Assembly: GCA_002842755.1 (NCBI GenBank)
Contig: PHDU01000011.1
Coordinates: 17,041 to 81,040 of the forward strand
Source of the DNA: Bacteroidetes bacterium HGW-Bacteroidetes-1
Lineage (GTDB): Bacteria; Bacteroidota; Bacteroidia; Bacteroidales; F082
Direction of reading: 5' to 3'
DNA length: 64,000 nt
Positions 45,595-54,048 of this stretch are shown piece by piece; the first letter of the stretch is position 1, and every line of letters starts with the position of its first letter. Made by a program: the position numbers and the translations under genes. The notes beneath the pieces are model-generated. The model made no database searches. It was not told the DNA's origin and saw only the letters and a list, made by a program, of their open reading frames with translations.

Positions 45595-47304
45595 TCAAAG
45601 ATCGTGGGCTATGATGGAGAAAAGAAGGTCTTTTGTAGCATTCAATTCAACAAGTTTTAAGTTTTTTTCCTTCACATCTGTTATATCTAATCCTGCAAGG
45701 ATAAGATATTCAGCGTCCGTTTGGAACAAAGCCCAGTTTTGGGTCCTGACTCCCTTTTTTGTTTTTAATTCCAACTCCCTGAACTGTCCATCCAGTTTTT
45801 CAATCAATAAAAAATAGTTATCGTTGCTTGCAACCGATGTGAGCATGCCCTGAATATTGTATCTTTTGGGTAGAGTCTTGCTTTGATCTAAAAAAATCCT
45901 TTCAAATTCAATATTCCAACGCTTGTAATTGAGATCCTGATCCAATACAGCAAGCATCACCGGCATTTTTTCAAATATTGTCCGGAACATCGATTCGCTA
46001 TCTTTTAAAAGTTTCTCGGTTTTTAACCTTGTATCAAGAATACTGTTTATACCACTTGAAACTTCCTGTAATTCTTTTAATTTATAATCCTCACGATTCA
46101 ATAGTTCACCTTGATGAACAGCCAATACAAGTTCATTTGTAAAAATATCAAAGTCTTGTTTAATTCTGTCTGAGATGCGTCGTGCGATAGTGAAAACAAC
46201 AAGAATAATACTTAATAGCACTATAAAACTCAAAAATAGCTTACGCCTTAAAGCAGCGTACATTAAATCGCGTTCCTCAGAAATTATTTGCTCAATTTCA
46301 TCCACGTAAACACCCCCTCCAACCATCCATTGCCACTCGTCAATACCTTTGATAAAGGACACTTTTTGAACTACATCTCCAGAAGTCAATTTTTTCCACT
46401 TGTACCAAATAAAGTCACCTTCGGGATTTTGTGCGGCTACAAACTCTTCTTGTATCACCTTAAGCCCATCAGAATCAGTCATTTCCCAAATATTATCACC
46501 TTCTTTATAAATCTCAGAGTCAATAATAACTGCAACTCCATCAAAGGTGTTTATGAAAATATATCCTTCTTTACCGAAACGAATCTGACGTATGTGCTCT
46601 TTCATTTCATTTTGCACATCCCCAATAACATTATCAAGATATTCGCCGCATCCTATGTACCAATTGAGGGGTTCATAATGCTTGATATAGGATGTCTTAG
46701 GATATATCATTTGGCCTGATAAACCTGGTTTTGACCAATAGTCGGTCACAAAACCCTCACCGTGTTTTCGGATTATATCAATTTCATCTTTAATGACATA
46801 GTTGCCTTTCTCATCTTTAAGATCCAGCAGATTTTGTCCTTCATACTCAGGTTTCACAGGATAAAGTTCTTCCACTCCCTGCATCGAAACGATAAAATAA
46901 TACCCTCTGCCTTCATAAAAACGATAAGGTCTTAGCGCATCTTTGATCATTTTTTTTATAGTTTCCTTGGATGCTGACATTCGGTTTATCTTATAAATAT
47001 TGTCCATAATACGAATGGCCTGCTCTACTTTGTCCTGCAGATTATCTTTCATATTTTGTTCAATAAATAAACGGTTGATATTTATATAATCAACAACCTT
47101 CTCAACCTCTGCTTTTGATAGATTTTTTCGTGTTTCAATGTAATCCTCTCGCATCTTCCTGGTATTTTTCTCAAATGTATTGACCTCAAGAATCGTAAAG
47201 AGTATTCCCATCATTACGACAGCCATAACAGCAAATCCTGTGCTGTAGAGAAAAAAGATCCTAGAGATCTTACCCTGAAGAAAGTCATTAACTTTTTTCA
47301 TCAT
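45595..47304 (-). pseudogene. N-terminal part of a dCache histidine kinase, ending at an in-frame TGA
   Basis: 569 residues. Membrane helix at about 18-40. Two tandem Cache_2-type sensor units at about 60-200 (RFYEGRGYYFIVSMQGVEELYP) and about 225-330 (IRFGKEGYIFINTFDGVAVI). Second helix at about 350-370, then a HAMP-like/PAS segment at about 430-540. The frame stops right after SIIAHDL, that is, three residues beyond phospho-acceptor His567. The TGA at 45595-45597 stands where intact kinases have Arg (CGA would need one base change). Cache sensors typically read small carboxylates. The gene begins 5 nt after the DUF5020 stop, so it was an operon partner. Either a real loss of function, a sequencing error or strain polymorphism. 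Confidence 0.88.
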
Positions 47305-47309
47305 TTAAG

Positions 47310-48005
47310 TTAAAATGTCCATTTTAATCCAATTGTTGGCATTGCTTCAACATCACCGTCAAAAGAAAAGAAATTACGACTGATTTCAATTTCGCTTCCC
47401 AGAGCAAAATTTTCCGTTAATAAAAACCACAGTTGAGGTTCTGAAAGCAAAACACCATCCTTTCCCGAGCCAATAAATTTATCTTGTGTCCAAAAATCAA
47501 AAAATCCATTAAAAACAATTCTGTCATTTAAAAAACTATGAAACCAAACAATTGTAAGCTGTCCATCAGGACGGGAAGCACCTTGATTTGCGCGGTAGAG
47601 TAATGAAGTATGAAGGATCACTTTTCCTAACCTGACAGGATATGCCAACCCTGCCAACCAAGCTTGCCTGATGTAAGACGGCGAACCATCATTCAATTCA
47701 ATGTGTGCGCTCAGGCCACTCTTTCTGTTGAGTGTAAATTTTCTAACAACCTCAAAATAAGCCAAAGATGCGCCGCCATTGGGCTTATCAAAATCAATAT
47801 CTACAAACAAAAAAGTGCTTCCTGTTTTGTCAGGTTTAAAAACTTCAAGCGTTGAAGTAAAATATCTCCTGTTGATAAGCTCTTCAAAATTGTCTGCTTT
47901 TCCAAAATCGTAGTGCAGCTGGATGTTTTGTGCTGACAAATCCTTAACCCAACCCATTAAAATGAATAACCCAATTACATACAACAGTATAATTTTCAGT
48001 TTCAT
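47310..48005 (-). CDS. DUF5020 family outer-membrane protein
   Basis: About 231 residues. Signal peptide at about 1-25 (ends LSAQNIQ). The mature protein starts LHYDFGKADNFEELINRRYFTSTLEVFKPDKTG and continues FLFVDIDFDKPNGGASLAYFEVVRKF, the pattern of the DUF5020/Tsx-like 12-strand barrel. The last strand ends MPTIGLKWTF with terminal Phe. Tsx-type barrels are channels for nucleosides or other small solutes; substrate here is unknown. In an operon with the dCache kinase immediately downstream. ATG 48005 starts the signal peptide; 48017 adds four residues. Confidence 0.8.
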   Translation of the reverse strand: MKLKIILLYVIGLFILMGWVKDLSAQNIQLHYDFGKADNFEELINRRYFTSTLEVFKPDKTGSTFLFVDIDFDKPNGGASLAYFEVVRKFTLNRKSGLSAHIELNDGSPSYIRQAWLAGLAYPVRLGKVILHTSLLYRANQGASRPDGQLTIVWFHSFLNDRIVFNGFFDFWTQDKFIGSGKDGVLLSEPQLWFLLTENFALGSEIEISRNFFSFDGDVEAMPTIGLKWTF

Positions 48006-48478
48006 GATTGCTTCCATTAATTCCGTTTTTGGTTATGAAAATGCTCCAATACCAAGAGACAAATAAACGAATTAAAAAAATCAAATGCTATTGAACAATC
48101 TTCTGTTAAATGAACCATTTTAATATGTCGTTAATACTATACAATTTCAGGTTTCTCTTCAGCTAAAATCACAATAGTAAATAATAATAATTCTTACTGT
48201 TTAAGTAATTTAATATTTACTTAAACATATTGACTAATAGTAAATTAGATCCATTTCTTATTATCATCCAAACATCAGGAAACAAAGATATCAATTTATG
48301 AATGCATTGCATTCAATTTTAATAATTTAGAAAGAATATACATTGGTAAACGTAATTCCTAACCTTTCAAAATCCAAGAAAAATAATTATTGAACTTTTA
48401 CTGTCATATACTTTTAAAGTGAAAGCAAAAATCTGAATAATGGCAGCTGAACTTGCAAAAAAGAACAGCCCTATCGTG
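48006..48478. other. Gene-free AT-rich region between DUF5020 and DUF721 genes
   Basis: About 470 nt. No open frame or RNA gene recognised. It contains a perfect 10-bp inverted repeat at 48199-48226 (listed separately), the only notable structure. Probably holds the DUF5020/kinase promoter and the 3' end of the recF transcript. Confidence 0.45.
48199..48226. repeat. Perfect 10-bp inverted repeat, candidate operator
   Basis: GTTTAAGTAA (48199-48208) and TTACTTAAAC (48217-48226), spacer 8 nt. Two-turn spacing of arms suits a dimeric regulator. It lies about 190 nt upstream of the DUF5020/kinase operon. Confidence 0.4.
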
Positions 48479-48769
48479 CTATTTAAACACAATATCGTTG
48501 ATCACTTCTTTTCCAACTTCTTTATTCAGGTTTTTTAAAATAAGAGATTTTGCATAAACCAGTTCGTTACGTACCGCCGCAGAATCGAGATGGACAAACA
48601 AAGTTTTTCTGCTTACAAACAAATCAGTAGTATGGTTGGCAATCATGCTACCCACAACATGTTCCCATGAATTGATCAGGCGCATGCCATCAATTTTGTC
48701 CTGAAGGTTATAAACATTCAGAAAATCTTCGATAGCCTTACCAAGAGGCTGTTCGTTATGATCTTTCAT
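48479..48769 (-). CDS. DUF721 (DciA-like) protein
   Basis: A 96-residue protein of the DUF721 family, related to DciA, the bacterial loader of replicative helicase DnaB. Typical segments: LGKAIEDFLNVYNLQDKI (about 7-24), WEHVVGSMIANHTTDLFVSRKTLFVHLDSAAVRNEL (about 33-70, the KH-like domain core) and the C-terminal LNKEVGKEVINDIVFK. Its start overlaps the recF stop by 14 nt, a common recF-DUF721 arrangement that supports a replication or repair role. Confidence 0.87.
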   Translation of the reverse strand: MKDHNEQPLGKAIEDFLNVYNLQDKIDGMRLINSWEHVVGSMIANHTTDLFVSRKTLFVHLDSAAVRNELVYAKSLILKNLNKEVGKEVINDIVFK

Positions 48770-49889
48770 GCGTGGTACTTATTTTTTCCTGCAACTGAAC
48801 ATTTCCGGAAGAAACTTCAAAAATCTGATGATCGATGGAGGAAGCTTTGAAAAGACGACTTACACGCATCTCCTGTGTATCTGTAATAAAAACCTGGCCA
48901 AAGCTATTGTGGCCTACAAGCCCAATTATCTGCTCCACACGCTGGTCATCAAGTTTATCAAAGATATCATCAAAAAGCAATATTGGCTTAGACCCCATCG
49001 CAGTACTTGTAAAATCAAATTGAGCAAGTTTTATAGCAATGACAAAGGATTTCTGCTGTCCTTGAGAGCCGAATTTTTTCAAAGGATAACCATTTATGAG
49101 TAAATTGAGATCATCTTTATGGGTTCCAACCGAGGTGAACCGCAATTGCCTGTCTTTATTCAAACTCTGCTTTAGCATCCCGATCAGGTTTTGGTCGTAC
49201 AATGAGCTTTCATACTTTATATCCACTTGCTCTTGTTCACCTGAAACCAAAGTATAGTATTTCCTGAAAAGAGGAGTAAAAATTTCAAGAAAAATTTTCC
49301 TCTTTTCAAAAATGATTTGAGCGGACTGATCCATTTGTTGGTCCAAAATATCGATCAGCAAGCTATCGAACCGGCCAGATTCGGAAAACTGACGTAAGAG
49401 GCTGTTGCGCTGCAAAACAGCTTTATTGTACTTTAGCAACTCATCAAGATAAAAAGGATCAAACTGAGCAATGACCCCATCAATAAATTTTCTTCTTACT
49501 TCGCTGCCTTCGTTAATCAGGTCGCGGTCATAAGGTGAGATCATCACAAGCGGAATCTTACCTATATGATCGGCCAGACGATCATATTCTTTTTTATTGA
49601 ATCTAAACGATTTTTTCTGATTACGTTTTTGCACACAGCTTACCAAATCGGTATTGCCATTTTTCCCATAAGATCCATGAATGCTAAAGAATTCTCTTTC
49701 ATGCCTTATGTTTTGCTGATCGGCAGCATTGAAATAGCTTTTGCAGAAAGAGAGATAATAAATTGCATCGAGGAGATTGGTTTTTCCTGCACCATTATTG
49801 CCGATAAAGCAATTGATTTTAGACGAGAAATGAAGGTCTGCAGAACAGTAGTTTTTAAAATCAGTAAGTTTAAGATGCTGCAAATACAT
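48756..49889 (-). CDS. recF: DNA replication and repair protein RecF
   Basis: SMC-like ATPase that helps load RecA at single-strand gaps. The 377-residue protein starts MYLQHLKLTDFKNY (RecF signature), then Walker A FIGNNGAGKTNLLDAIYYLSFCKSYF (about 32-57). The ABC signature and Walker B appear late: KKFGSQGQQKSFVIAIKLAQ (about 275) and ILLFDDIFDKLDDQRV (about 308). ATG 49889 is preferred to 49913, since the latter lies in the -7 promoter element at 49911-49918. Overlaps the DUF721 gene by 14 nt. Confidence 0.96.
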   Translation of the reverse strand: MYLQHLKLTDFKNYCSADLHFSSKINCFIGNNGAGKTNLLDAIYYLSFCKSYFNAADQQNIRHEREFFSIHGSYGKNGNTDLVSCVQKRNQKKSFRFNKKEYDRLADHIGKIPLVMISPYDRDLINEGSEVRRKFIDGVIAQFDPFYLDELLKYNKAVLQRNSLLRQFSESGRFDSLLIDILDQQMDQSAQIIFEKRKIFLEIFTPLFRKYYTLVSGEQEQVDIKYESSLYDQNLIGMLKQSLNKDRQLRFTSVGTHKDDLNLLINGYPLKKFGSQGQQKSFVIAIKLAQFDFTSTAMGSKPILLFDDIFDKLDDQRVEQIIGLVGHNSFGQVFITDTQEMRVSRLFKASSIDHQIFEVSSGNVQLQEKISTTHERS

Positions 49890-49910
49890 GAAGATTCTGG
49901 CTTTGGAGGG

Positions 49911-49918
49911 CAAAGATA
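49911..49918 (-). promoter_or_regulatory. -7 promoter element for recF
   Basis: Minus strand TATCTTTG, 22 nt above ATG 49889; decides the recF start. Confidence 0.6.
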
Positions 49919-49940
49919 CAACACAAAGCCGAAAGAATGT

Positions 49941-51008
49941 CTATCGCTTAAAACTATCTATATCTGTGCTTATTGATAAATAGTTAGGTGATCCAACTAT
50001 ATGAAAAGTTGATCGACTATAGTTAATTTGAAACTTCGAAACCTTTATTCCAACTCCCCAGGCGAAACCTACCATTGCCAGTTTATCCGGCACCTGCATT
50101 TCCTGCCGGCGCTTGTAGTTATAACTTCCCCTTAAAGTAAGATTCTTTCCAATGTAAAATTCTCCTCCAAGGATGATATGCCTCATCAGCTGATCGCCAA
50201 ATTTCTCAACTTTGTTGTTTTCTGCTATGGTTCCGGTAATTGGATCAATTTTACCTTTCAGATCCAGTGGATCATCATATGTAAGATCCCATTTCTGCAG
50301 GTTATCAAAAATCATTACAACACGAAAAGGCACATGATCGAGCCTTTTGGAGATTCCAAACTGCATGTTAAAGGGCAGCTGAGAAGCATCACCGGGAAGA
50401 TACGACTTGAGTTCGCTTCCAATGTTGCGTGCAGTTAATGAAAACAACCATCCATCCGATGTTCTGTAAGTTCCGGCAACATCTACAGCCATTCCAAAGG
50501 AGGTGTAACTTTCGTATTGTGAACCGACAATTTTTGCCTGAGCACCAATGGAAAAGTTCGAGTCCAGTTGCCGTCCCCATCCAAGCATGAAAGCATAATC
50601 TGAGGCACCAAAAGTGCCGTCACGATTACCGGCTTCATCAGCATATTCAAAAGTCCCATAGTTATGGTACTGCAGACTTGCAACAAAACTGCCGAATCTT
50701 TCAAAAGTACGCCCATACTGAACAGAACTGAATCCAATATCATTGTAATAATCTACATAAGATAAACTTAACTGATTGTTCATCTGTGGAGTGATGAGTG
50801 CCGGATTGAACAGAGCCAATTGAATATCATTGTCATCAATGGGCAATGCACTTCCCCCCAATGCGGCAACACGCGCTGAAACAGCAGTATTCAAAAAATC
50901 GTAGGTGCCTCTACCGCCAATCTGAGCAAAAATATTGTTTCCAGAAACGATTGCTAAAAAGCAGATAAAGATTGCTTTATATCCAAAAAAAGTAATTGTT
51001 TTTTGCAT
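49941..51008 (-). CDS. porQ: Type IX secretion system protein PorQ
   Basis: A 355-residue outer-membrane beta-barrel. Signal peptide at about 10-28 (IFAQIGG). The mature part begins GRGTYDFLNTAVSARVAALGGSALPIDDND and LALFNPALITPQMNNQLSLSY, the PorQ/PorV-type start. Then follow long paired strands (FGSFVASLQYHNYGTFEYADEAGN, WLFSLTARNIGSELKSY). PorQ works with the PorU-PorV-PorZ attachment complex that cleaves and anchors T9SS cargo. Its presence fits the two cargo proteins with sorting domains in this window. Neighbour of a T9SS-sorted DUF1028 protein, but with a 180-nt gap. Confidence 0.85.
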   Translation of the reverse strand: MQKTITFFGYKAIFICFLAIVSGNNIFAQIGGRGTYDFLNTAVSARVAALGGSALPIDDNDIQLALFNPALITPQMNNQLSLSYVDYYNDIGFSSVQYGRTFERFGSFVASLQYHNYGTFEYADEAGNRDGTFGASDYAFMLGWGRQLDSNFSIGAQAKIVGSQYESYTSFGMAVDVAGTYRTSDGWLFSLTARNIGSELKSYLPGDASQLPFNMQFGISKRLDHVPFRVVMIFDNLQKWDLTYDDPLDLKGKIDPITGTIAENNKVEKFGDQLMRHIILGGEFYIGKNLTLRGSYNYKRRQEMQVPDKLAMVGFAWGVGIKVSKFQINYSRSTFHIVGSPNYLSISTDIDSFKR

Positions 51009-51187
51009 GCTTTATGTAGAATATCTGAACGCTAACGTTTGAAATATGGGATTATTGTTTAAATTTTGTGAAGACATACACCTAAAAAAGAAAACTTCAT
51101 ATTTATTAAAATCATAATCCATTCTTTGTTTGCAATGGTACACAGACCATCACTAATTTTCTTAAAAACCCTCCAGAAAACCTTGTT

Positions 51188-52189
51188 TTAACGGATTACC
51201 AATTTCTTTACTGATGTCCTGGCTTCAACCCAATCAATAAATACCAAATAGGTTCCTTTTGGCATATTTTCCGCACTGACACTACCTTTTTTCTCTGAAA
51301 GAGGAATTCGTAAAACATGCCCGCCAGCATTGTCGGTAAAGACCATCGACAATGGTTGAATGACCTCAGTCTCTATTTCAAAAAAGATAGTTCCATCGGA
51401 AGGATTGGGGTAAATCAACCAGTTATCAGCTGCAGGTTGATTTATCTCTTGGTTATTAACGATCATCTTCCATTCGTCATAAAGCACCTGAAGTGAATCA
51501 ATTGGCTCAACACCATAAGCGGTTTGAGGAACATTTAAATCAAGATAAAGCTCATTGTAGGCATTACCTGGATTGGACATGCGGATAAATGCTGACCGCG
51601 AGGAAACCCCTTCAACAAGACAACGTGAATCAGCACCGGCAACATTTGCCCCTTGCAAAGCAGACATTAGTTTGTCGGAAAGGCTACCTTCAGTTGAAAG
51701 AAAGCGAGCTTCGATTGAGTCAACAATTGCTTCACTTAACAGGATATTACCTTGTATCGCATAATTTGCACCTGTGATATGACCTTTCCAGTCCATACAA
51801 TTTACTCCGGTAAAGGCAGCTGATCGTGCACCACCTTCTGGGTTAAAATCAACGATTCCATATTGCCGTCTCCCGGGAAGGTTTTGCGCATCATTGGCAA
51901 CAAGCCAATCAATGATTTCATCGGGTGAATCACCAGCAAGCATACGGTTGCGGGCATTTACTTGATTTGCACTTAACCAGTAGGATTGTGTGTGTATTGC
52001 TCCCCGGTCGGGTATGATATCACTTATAATCCTCGCACCTCCAGCAATTGCTGAATTATCAATACAACTGGCACCTGCGCTGCCAATCTGTCCGGTAACT
52101 GTATCAACAGCAACAATTGAAAAAGTGTCCTGTGCTTGAAGAGCCATCCCAAGCAAGCTCAACAAAATAATAGTAATTCTTAAATACAT
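51188..52189 (-). CDS. DUF1028 domain protein with T9SS sorting domain
   Basis: A 333-residue exported protein. Signal peptide at about 1-19 (LQAQDTF). The DUF1028 domain at about 20-235 is related to the Ntn-hydrolase fold: FSIVAVDTVTGQIGSAGASCIDNSAIAGGARII, GAIHTQSYWLSANQVNARNRMLAGDSP, then QYGIVDFNPEGGARSAAFTG. Residues about 258-333 (WLIYPNPSDGTIFFEIE... to SVKKLVIR) are a type A T9SS C-terminal domain. The enzymatic role of DUF1028 is not established. Cargo for the T9SS to which PorQ next door belongs. A TACTTTTA near-consensus -7 lies about 30 nt upstream. Confidence 0.92.
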   Translation of the reverse strand: MYLRITIILLSLLGMALQAQDTFSIVAVDTVTGQIGSAGASCIDNSAIAGGARIISDIIPDRGAIHTQSYWLSANQVNARNRMLAGDSPDEIIDWLVANDAQNLPGRRQYGIVDFNPEGGARSAAFTGVNCMDWKGHITGANYAIQGNILLSEAIVDSIEARFLSTEGSLSDKLMSALQGANVAGADSRCLVEGVSSRSAFIRMSNPGNAYNELYLDLNVPQTAYGVEPIDSLQVLYDEWKMIVNNQEINQPAADNWLIYPNPSDGTIFFEIETEVIQPLSMVFTDNAGGHVLRIPLSEKKGSVSAENMPKGTYLVFIDWVEARTSVKKLVIR

Positions 52190-52466
52190 AACGAATGTTT
52201 TGATGATGTCGTAAAAGTAACTTTTTTATTTTGCCTATTGCAACACAAAAGAAAAGAGAGATAAAAAGAAATGACAATTGACCACTAACTTATGAAATAT
52301 TTAACCAAAGTTTTTCAATTATAACTGCTCTTGTGAAAAATTGACACGGAAAAACAACATTTCGATAATACTAATCAGCTGTTTTTAAAAAATAGTCCAT
52401 AAAATAGGTTAATTTTACTTAGGAAAAATTAGGATTGCTTACTAAAAAGCATTTAAAATCCTATTT
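52190..52466. other. Divergent promoter region between the DUF1028 gene and the B12/kinase operon
   Basis: About 280 nt, AT-rich. No gene or strong hairpin seen, and no cobalamin-riboswitch consensus recognised. An open frame entering from 52435 (TTG) is not considered coding because it crosses the promoter at 52467-52485. Confidence 0.4.
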
Positions 52467-52485
52467 TACTTTTGTTGTACTTTTG
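52467..52485 (+). promoter_or_regulatory. Double -7 promoter element for the VirK/B12/kinase operon
   Basis: TACTTTTG occurs twice, at 52467-52474 and 52478-52485, separated by TTG. Both match TAnnTTTG. The second would start transcription about 15 nt before ATG 52507. Confidence 0.6.
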
Positions 52486-52506
52486 TATATTAGAAACAAT
52501 TCTTCG

Positions 52507-53001
52507 ATGAAAGCAATAATAATTCTTCTTATATTTCTGGCTCTTACAAGTATTCAAGGATTCTCGCAAACAAAACGCATAACAAGCTTTGAAGCATTGA
52601 TGGAATCACTTAACAGAGGAGAGCGTTTGAGGATAATAATTCACTATTCACAGTGTAGTTACACACAGGATCAAAAGAACCATGAACTTATTCCTGATGT
52701 GATTACTGGAATGAATATCGATACTTATGAGTATTTTGCGTCTGGGGCAGTCCACAATTTAAATGCCTTTGTTGTTTTTTCGCAAACACAACTAATTAAG
52801 AATCCGATTGGAGGAGGCTTTGTTTACAATTATGGGAAAGTAAGAATAAACGCCGACAACACAGTTCAGGTAACAACAAAATATCTGAATCCAAAACGTT
52901 TAAAAGTTTTGATGAATCAGGATTTTACCTGCAAAATAAATACTGGTAATAATGAGGGAGGAATAAACCTGTTTAAAGAAAATTGTAATGCAAAAAAATG
53001 A
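52507..53001 (+). CDS. VirK/VfmB-like secreted protein
   Basis: A 164-residue exported protein. Signal peptide at about 1-20 (IQGFSQTKR). The rest resembles the VirK family (periplasmic proteins known from Agrobacterium virulence regions and VfmB of Dickeya): SFEALMESLNRGERLRIIIHYSQC (about 25-48), then GMNIDTYEYFASGAVHNLNAFVVFSQTQLI (about 70-100) and GFVYNYGKVRINADNTVQV. Molecular function unknown. ATG 52507 is used, since the frame upstream crosses the promoter. Its stop overlaps the next start by 14 nt, so it is the first gene of the B12-binding/kinase operon. Confidence 0.72.
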   Translation: MKAIIILLIFLALTSIQGFSQTKRITSFEALMESLNRGERLRIIIHYSQCSYTQDQKNHELIPDVITGMNIDTYEYFASGAVHNLNAFVVFSQTQLIKNPIGGGFVYNYGKVRINADNTVQVTTKYLNPKRLKVLMNQDFTCKINTGNNEGGINLFKENCNAKK

Positions 53002-54046
53002 TTTACTGAACAAAAAACTATTGGAATTGAAGACCACAATGCCGGATTCGATTCTCGCCGACCATTTTAAGCTTCGCCCGGATATGGAGCAAAAATACAC
53101 TGATCATCAAAAACAAAACTTTAAGAAGGATGTTGCATGGATCCTATCATTTCTTGCTGAATCAGTATGGGTCGGGCAACCTGTTCTTTTTGAAGAGTTC
53201 GTTTCATGGCTTAAAACATTTCTAAGTTCAGTAAGGGTTCCAATGAAAGATGTTGCTGAGAGTTTTACTCTGATAAAAAAAGGCATCAATGAAGTGTGTA
53301 CTCCGGAGGAGAATAAAATTATCAATCCAATCATTGAAAAGGCGATAATTTCAATACTTTCAGAAAATCAGATTCTATCTCTTCCGGCAACAGAAAACCA
53401 TTTATCATTTTTGGCGCAGGAATACCTTGATAATCTTCTGATCGGAAACCGTAACAAGTCACTGTCGCTGATTTTAGGTGAAGTAAAATCCGGCACACCA
53501 GTGAAAGAAATGTATATTCAGGTTTTTCAACCCGTTCAATATGAAATTGGAAGGTTATGGCAAACCAATAAGATAAGTGTTGCGCAGGAGCATTATTGCA
53601 CGGGCGCTACACAGCTGGTTATTTCACAATTATATCCGTATCTTTTTACAGGAGAGAGAAAAGATAAAAAAATGGTAACCACATGTGTCCCCGGTGAATT
53701 GCATGAAATGGGTGCGAGAATGGTAACGGACTTTTTTGAAATGGATGGCTGGGACACCTATTATCTTGGCGCTAACATGCCCATCGAAAGTGTGATAAAG
53801 TATTTGGGAGAGGTAAAGCCGCAATGTCTTGCCATTTCTGCTACCATGACTTATCATGTTGGTGCAGTTGAGGAGATGATAAGACGTATAAGATCTTCTG
53901 AATTGGTTTCTTCAACTTTAAAAATCCTGGTTGGAGGGTATCCTTTTATGGTCGCAAAAGACCTTTGGAAGAGCATTGGAGCTGATGGTTATGCTGTTAG
54001 TGCAGATCAAGCCATCGATCTTGCCAATTCACTTATTGCTGCATAA
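52988..54046 (+). CDS. B12-binding photosensor-like regulator
   Basis: A 352-residue cytoplasmic protein without a DNA-binding domain. An N-terminal helical region (about 1-125) is followed by a B12-binding-2 four-helix cap (about 130-215) and a Rossmann B12-binding domain (about 220-352). The cap contains W191-x9-E201-H202 (W, then QTNKISVAQ, then EH), the motif that marks adenosylcobalamin light sensors such as CarH. The Rossmann part has E237-L-H239-EM-G242, the ExHxxG variant of the cobalamin lower-ligand motif. In place of CarH's MerR domain it is followed directly by two kinase genes, so it probably passes light or B12 status to them. Light function is inference. Confidence 0.83.
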   Translation: MQKNDLLNKKLLELKTTMPDSILADHFKLRPDMEQKYTDHQKQNFKKDVAWILSFLAESVWVGQPVLFEEFVSWLKTFLSSVRVPMKDVAESFTLIKKGINEVCTPEENKIINPIIEKAIISILSENQILSLPATENHLSFLAQEYLDNLLIGNRNKSLSLILGEVKSGTPVKEMYIQVFQPVQYEIGRLWQTNKISVAQEHYCTGATQLVISQLYPYLFTGERKDKKMVTTCVPGELHEMGARMVTDFFEMDGWDTYYLGANMPIESVIKYLGEVKPQCLAISATMTYHVGAVEEMIRRIRSSELVSSTLKILVGGYPFMVAKDLWKSIGADGYAVSADQAIDLANSLIAA

Positions 54047-54048
54047 TT

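Noticed and set aside
52435..52506. Longer N terminus of the VirK-like protein from TTG 52435
   Set aside because: The extension crosses two -7 elements and would bury the signal peptide.
52190..52506. Cobalamin riboswitch upstream of the B12-binding operon
   Set aside because: No B12-box-like consensus or multi-stem fold could be found in the short AT-rich leader.
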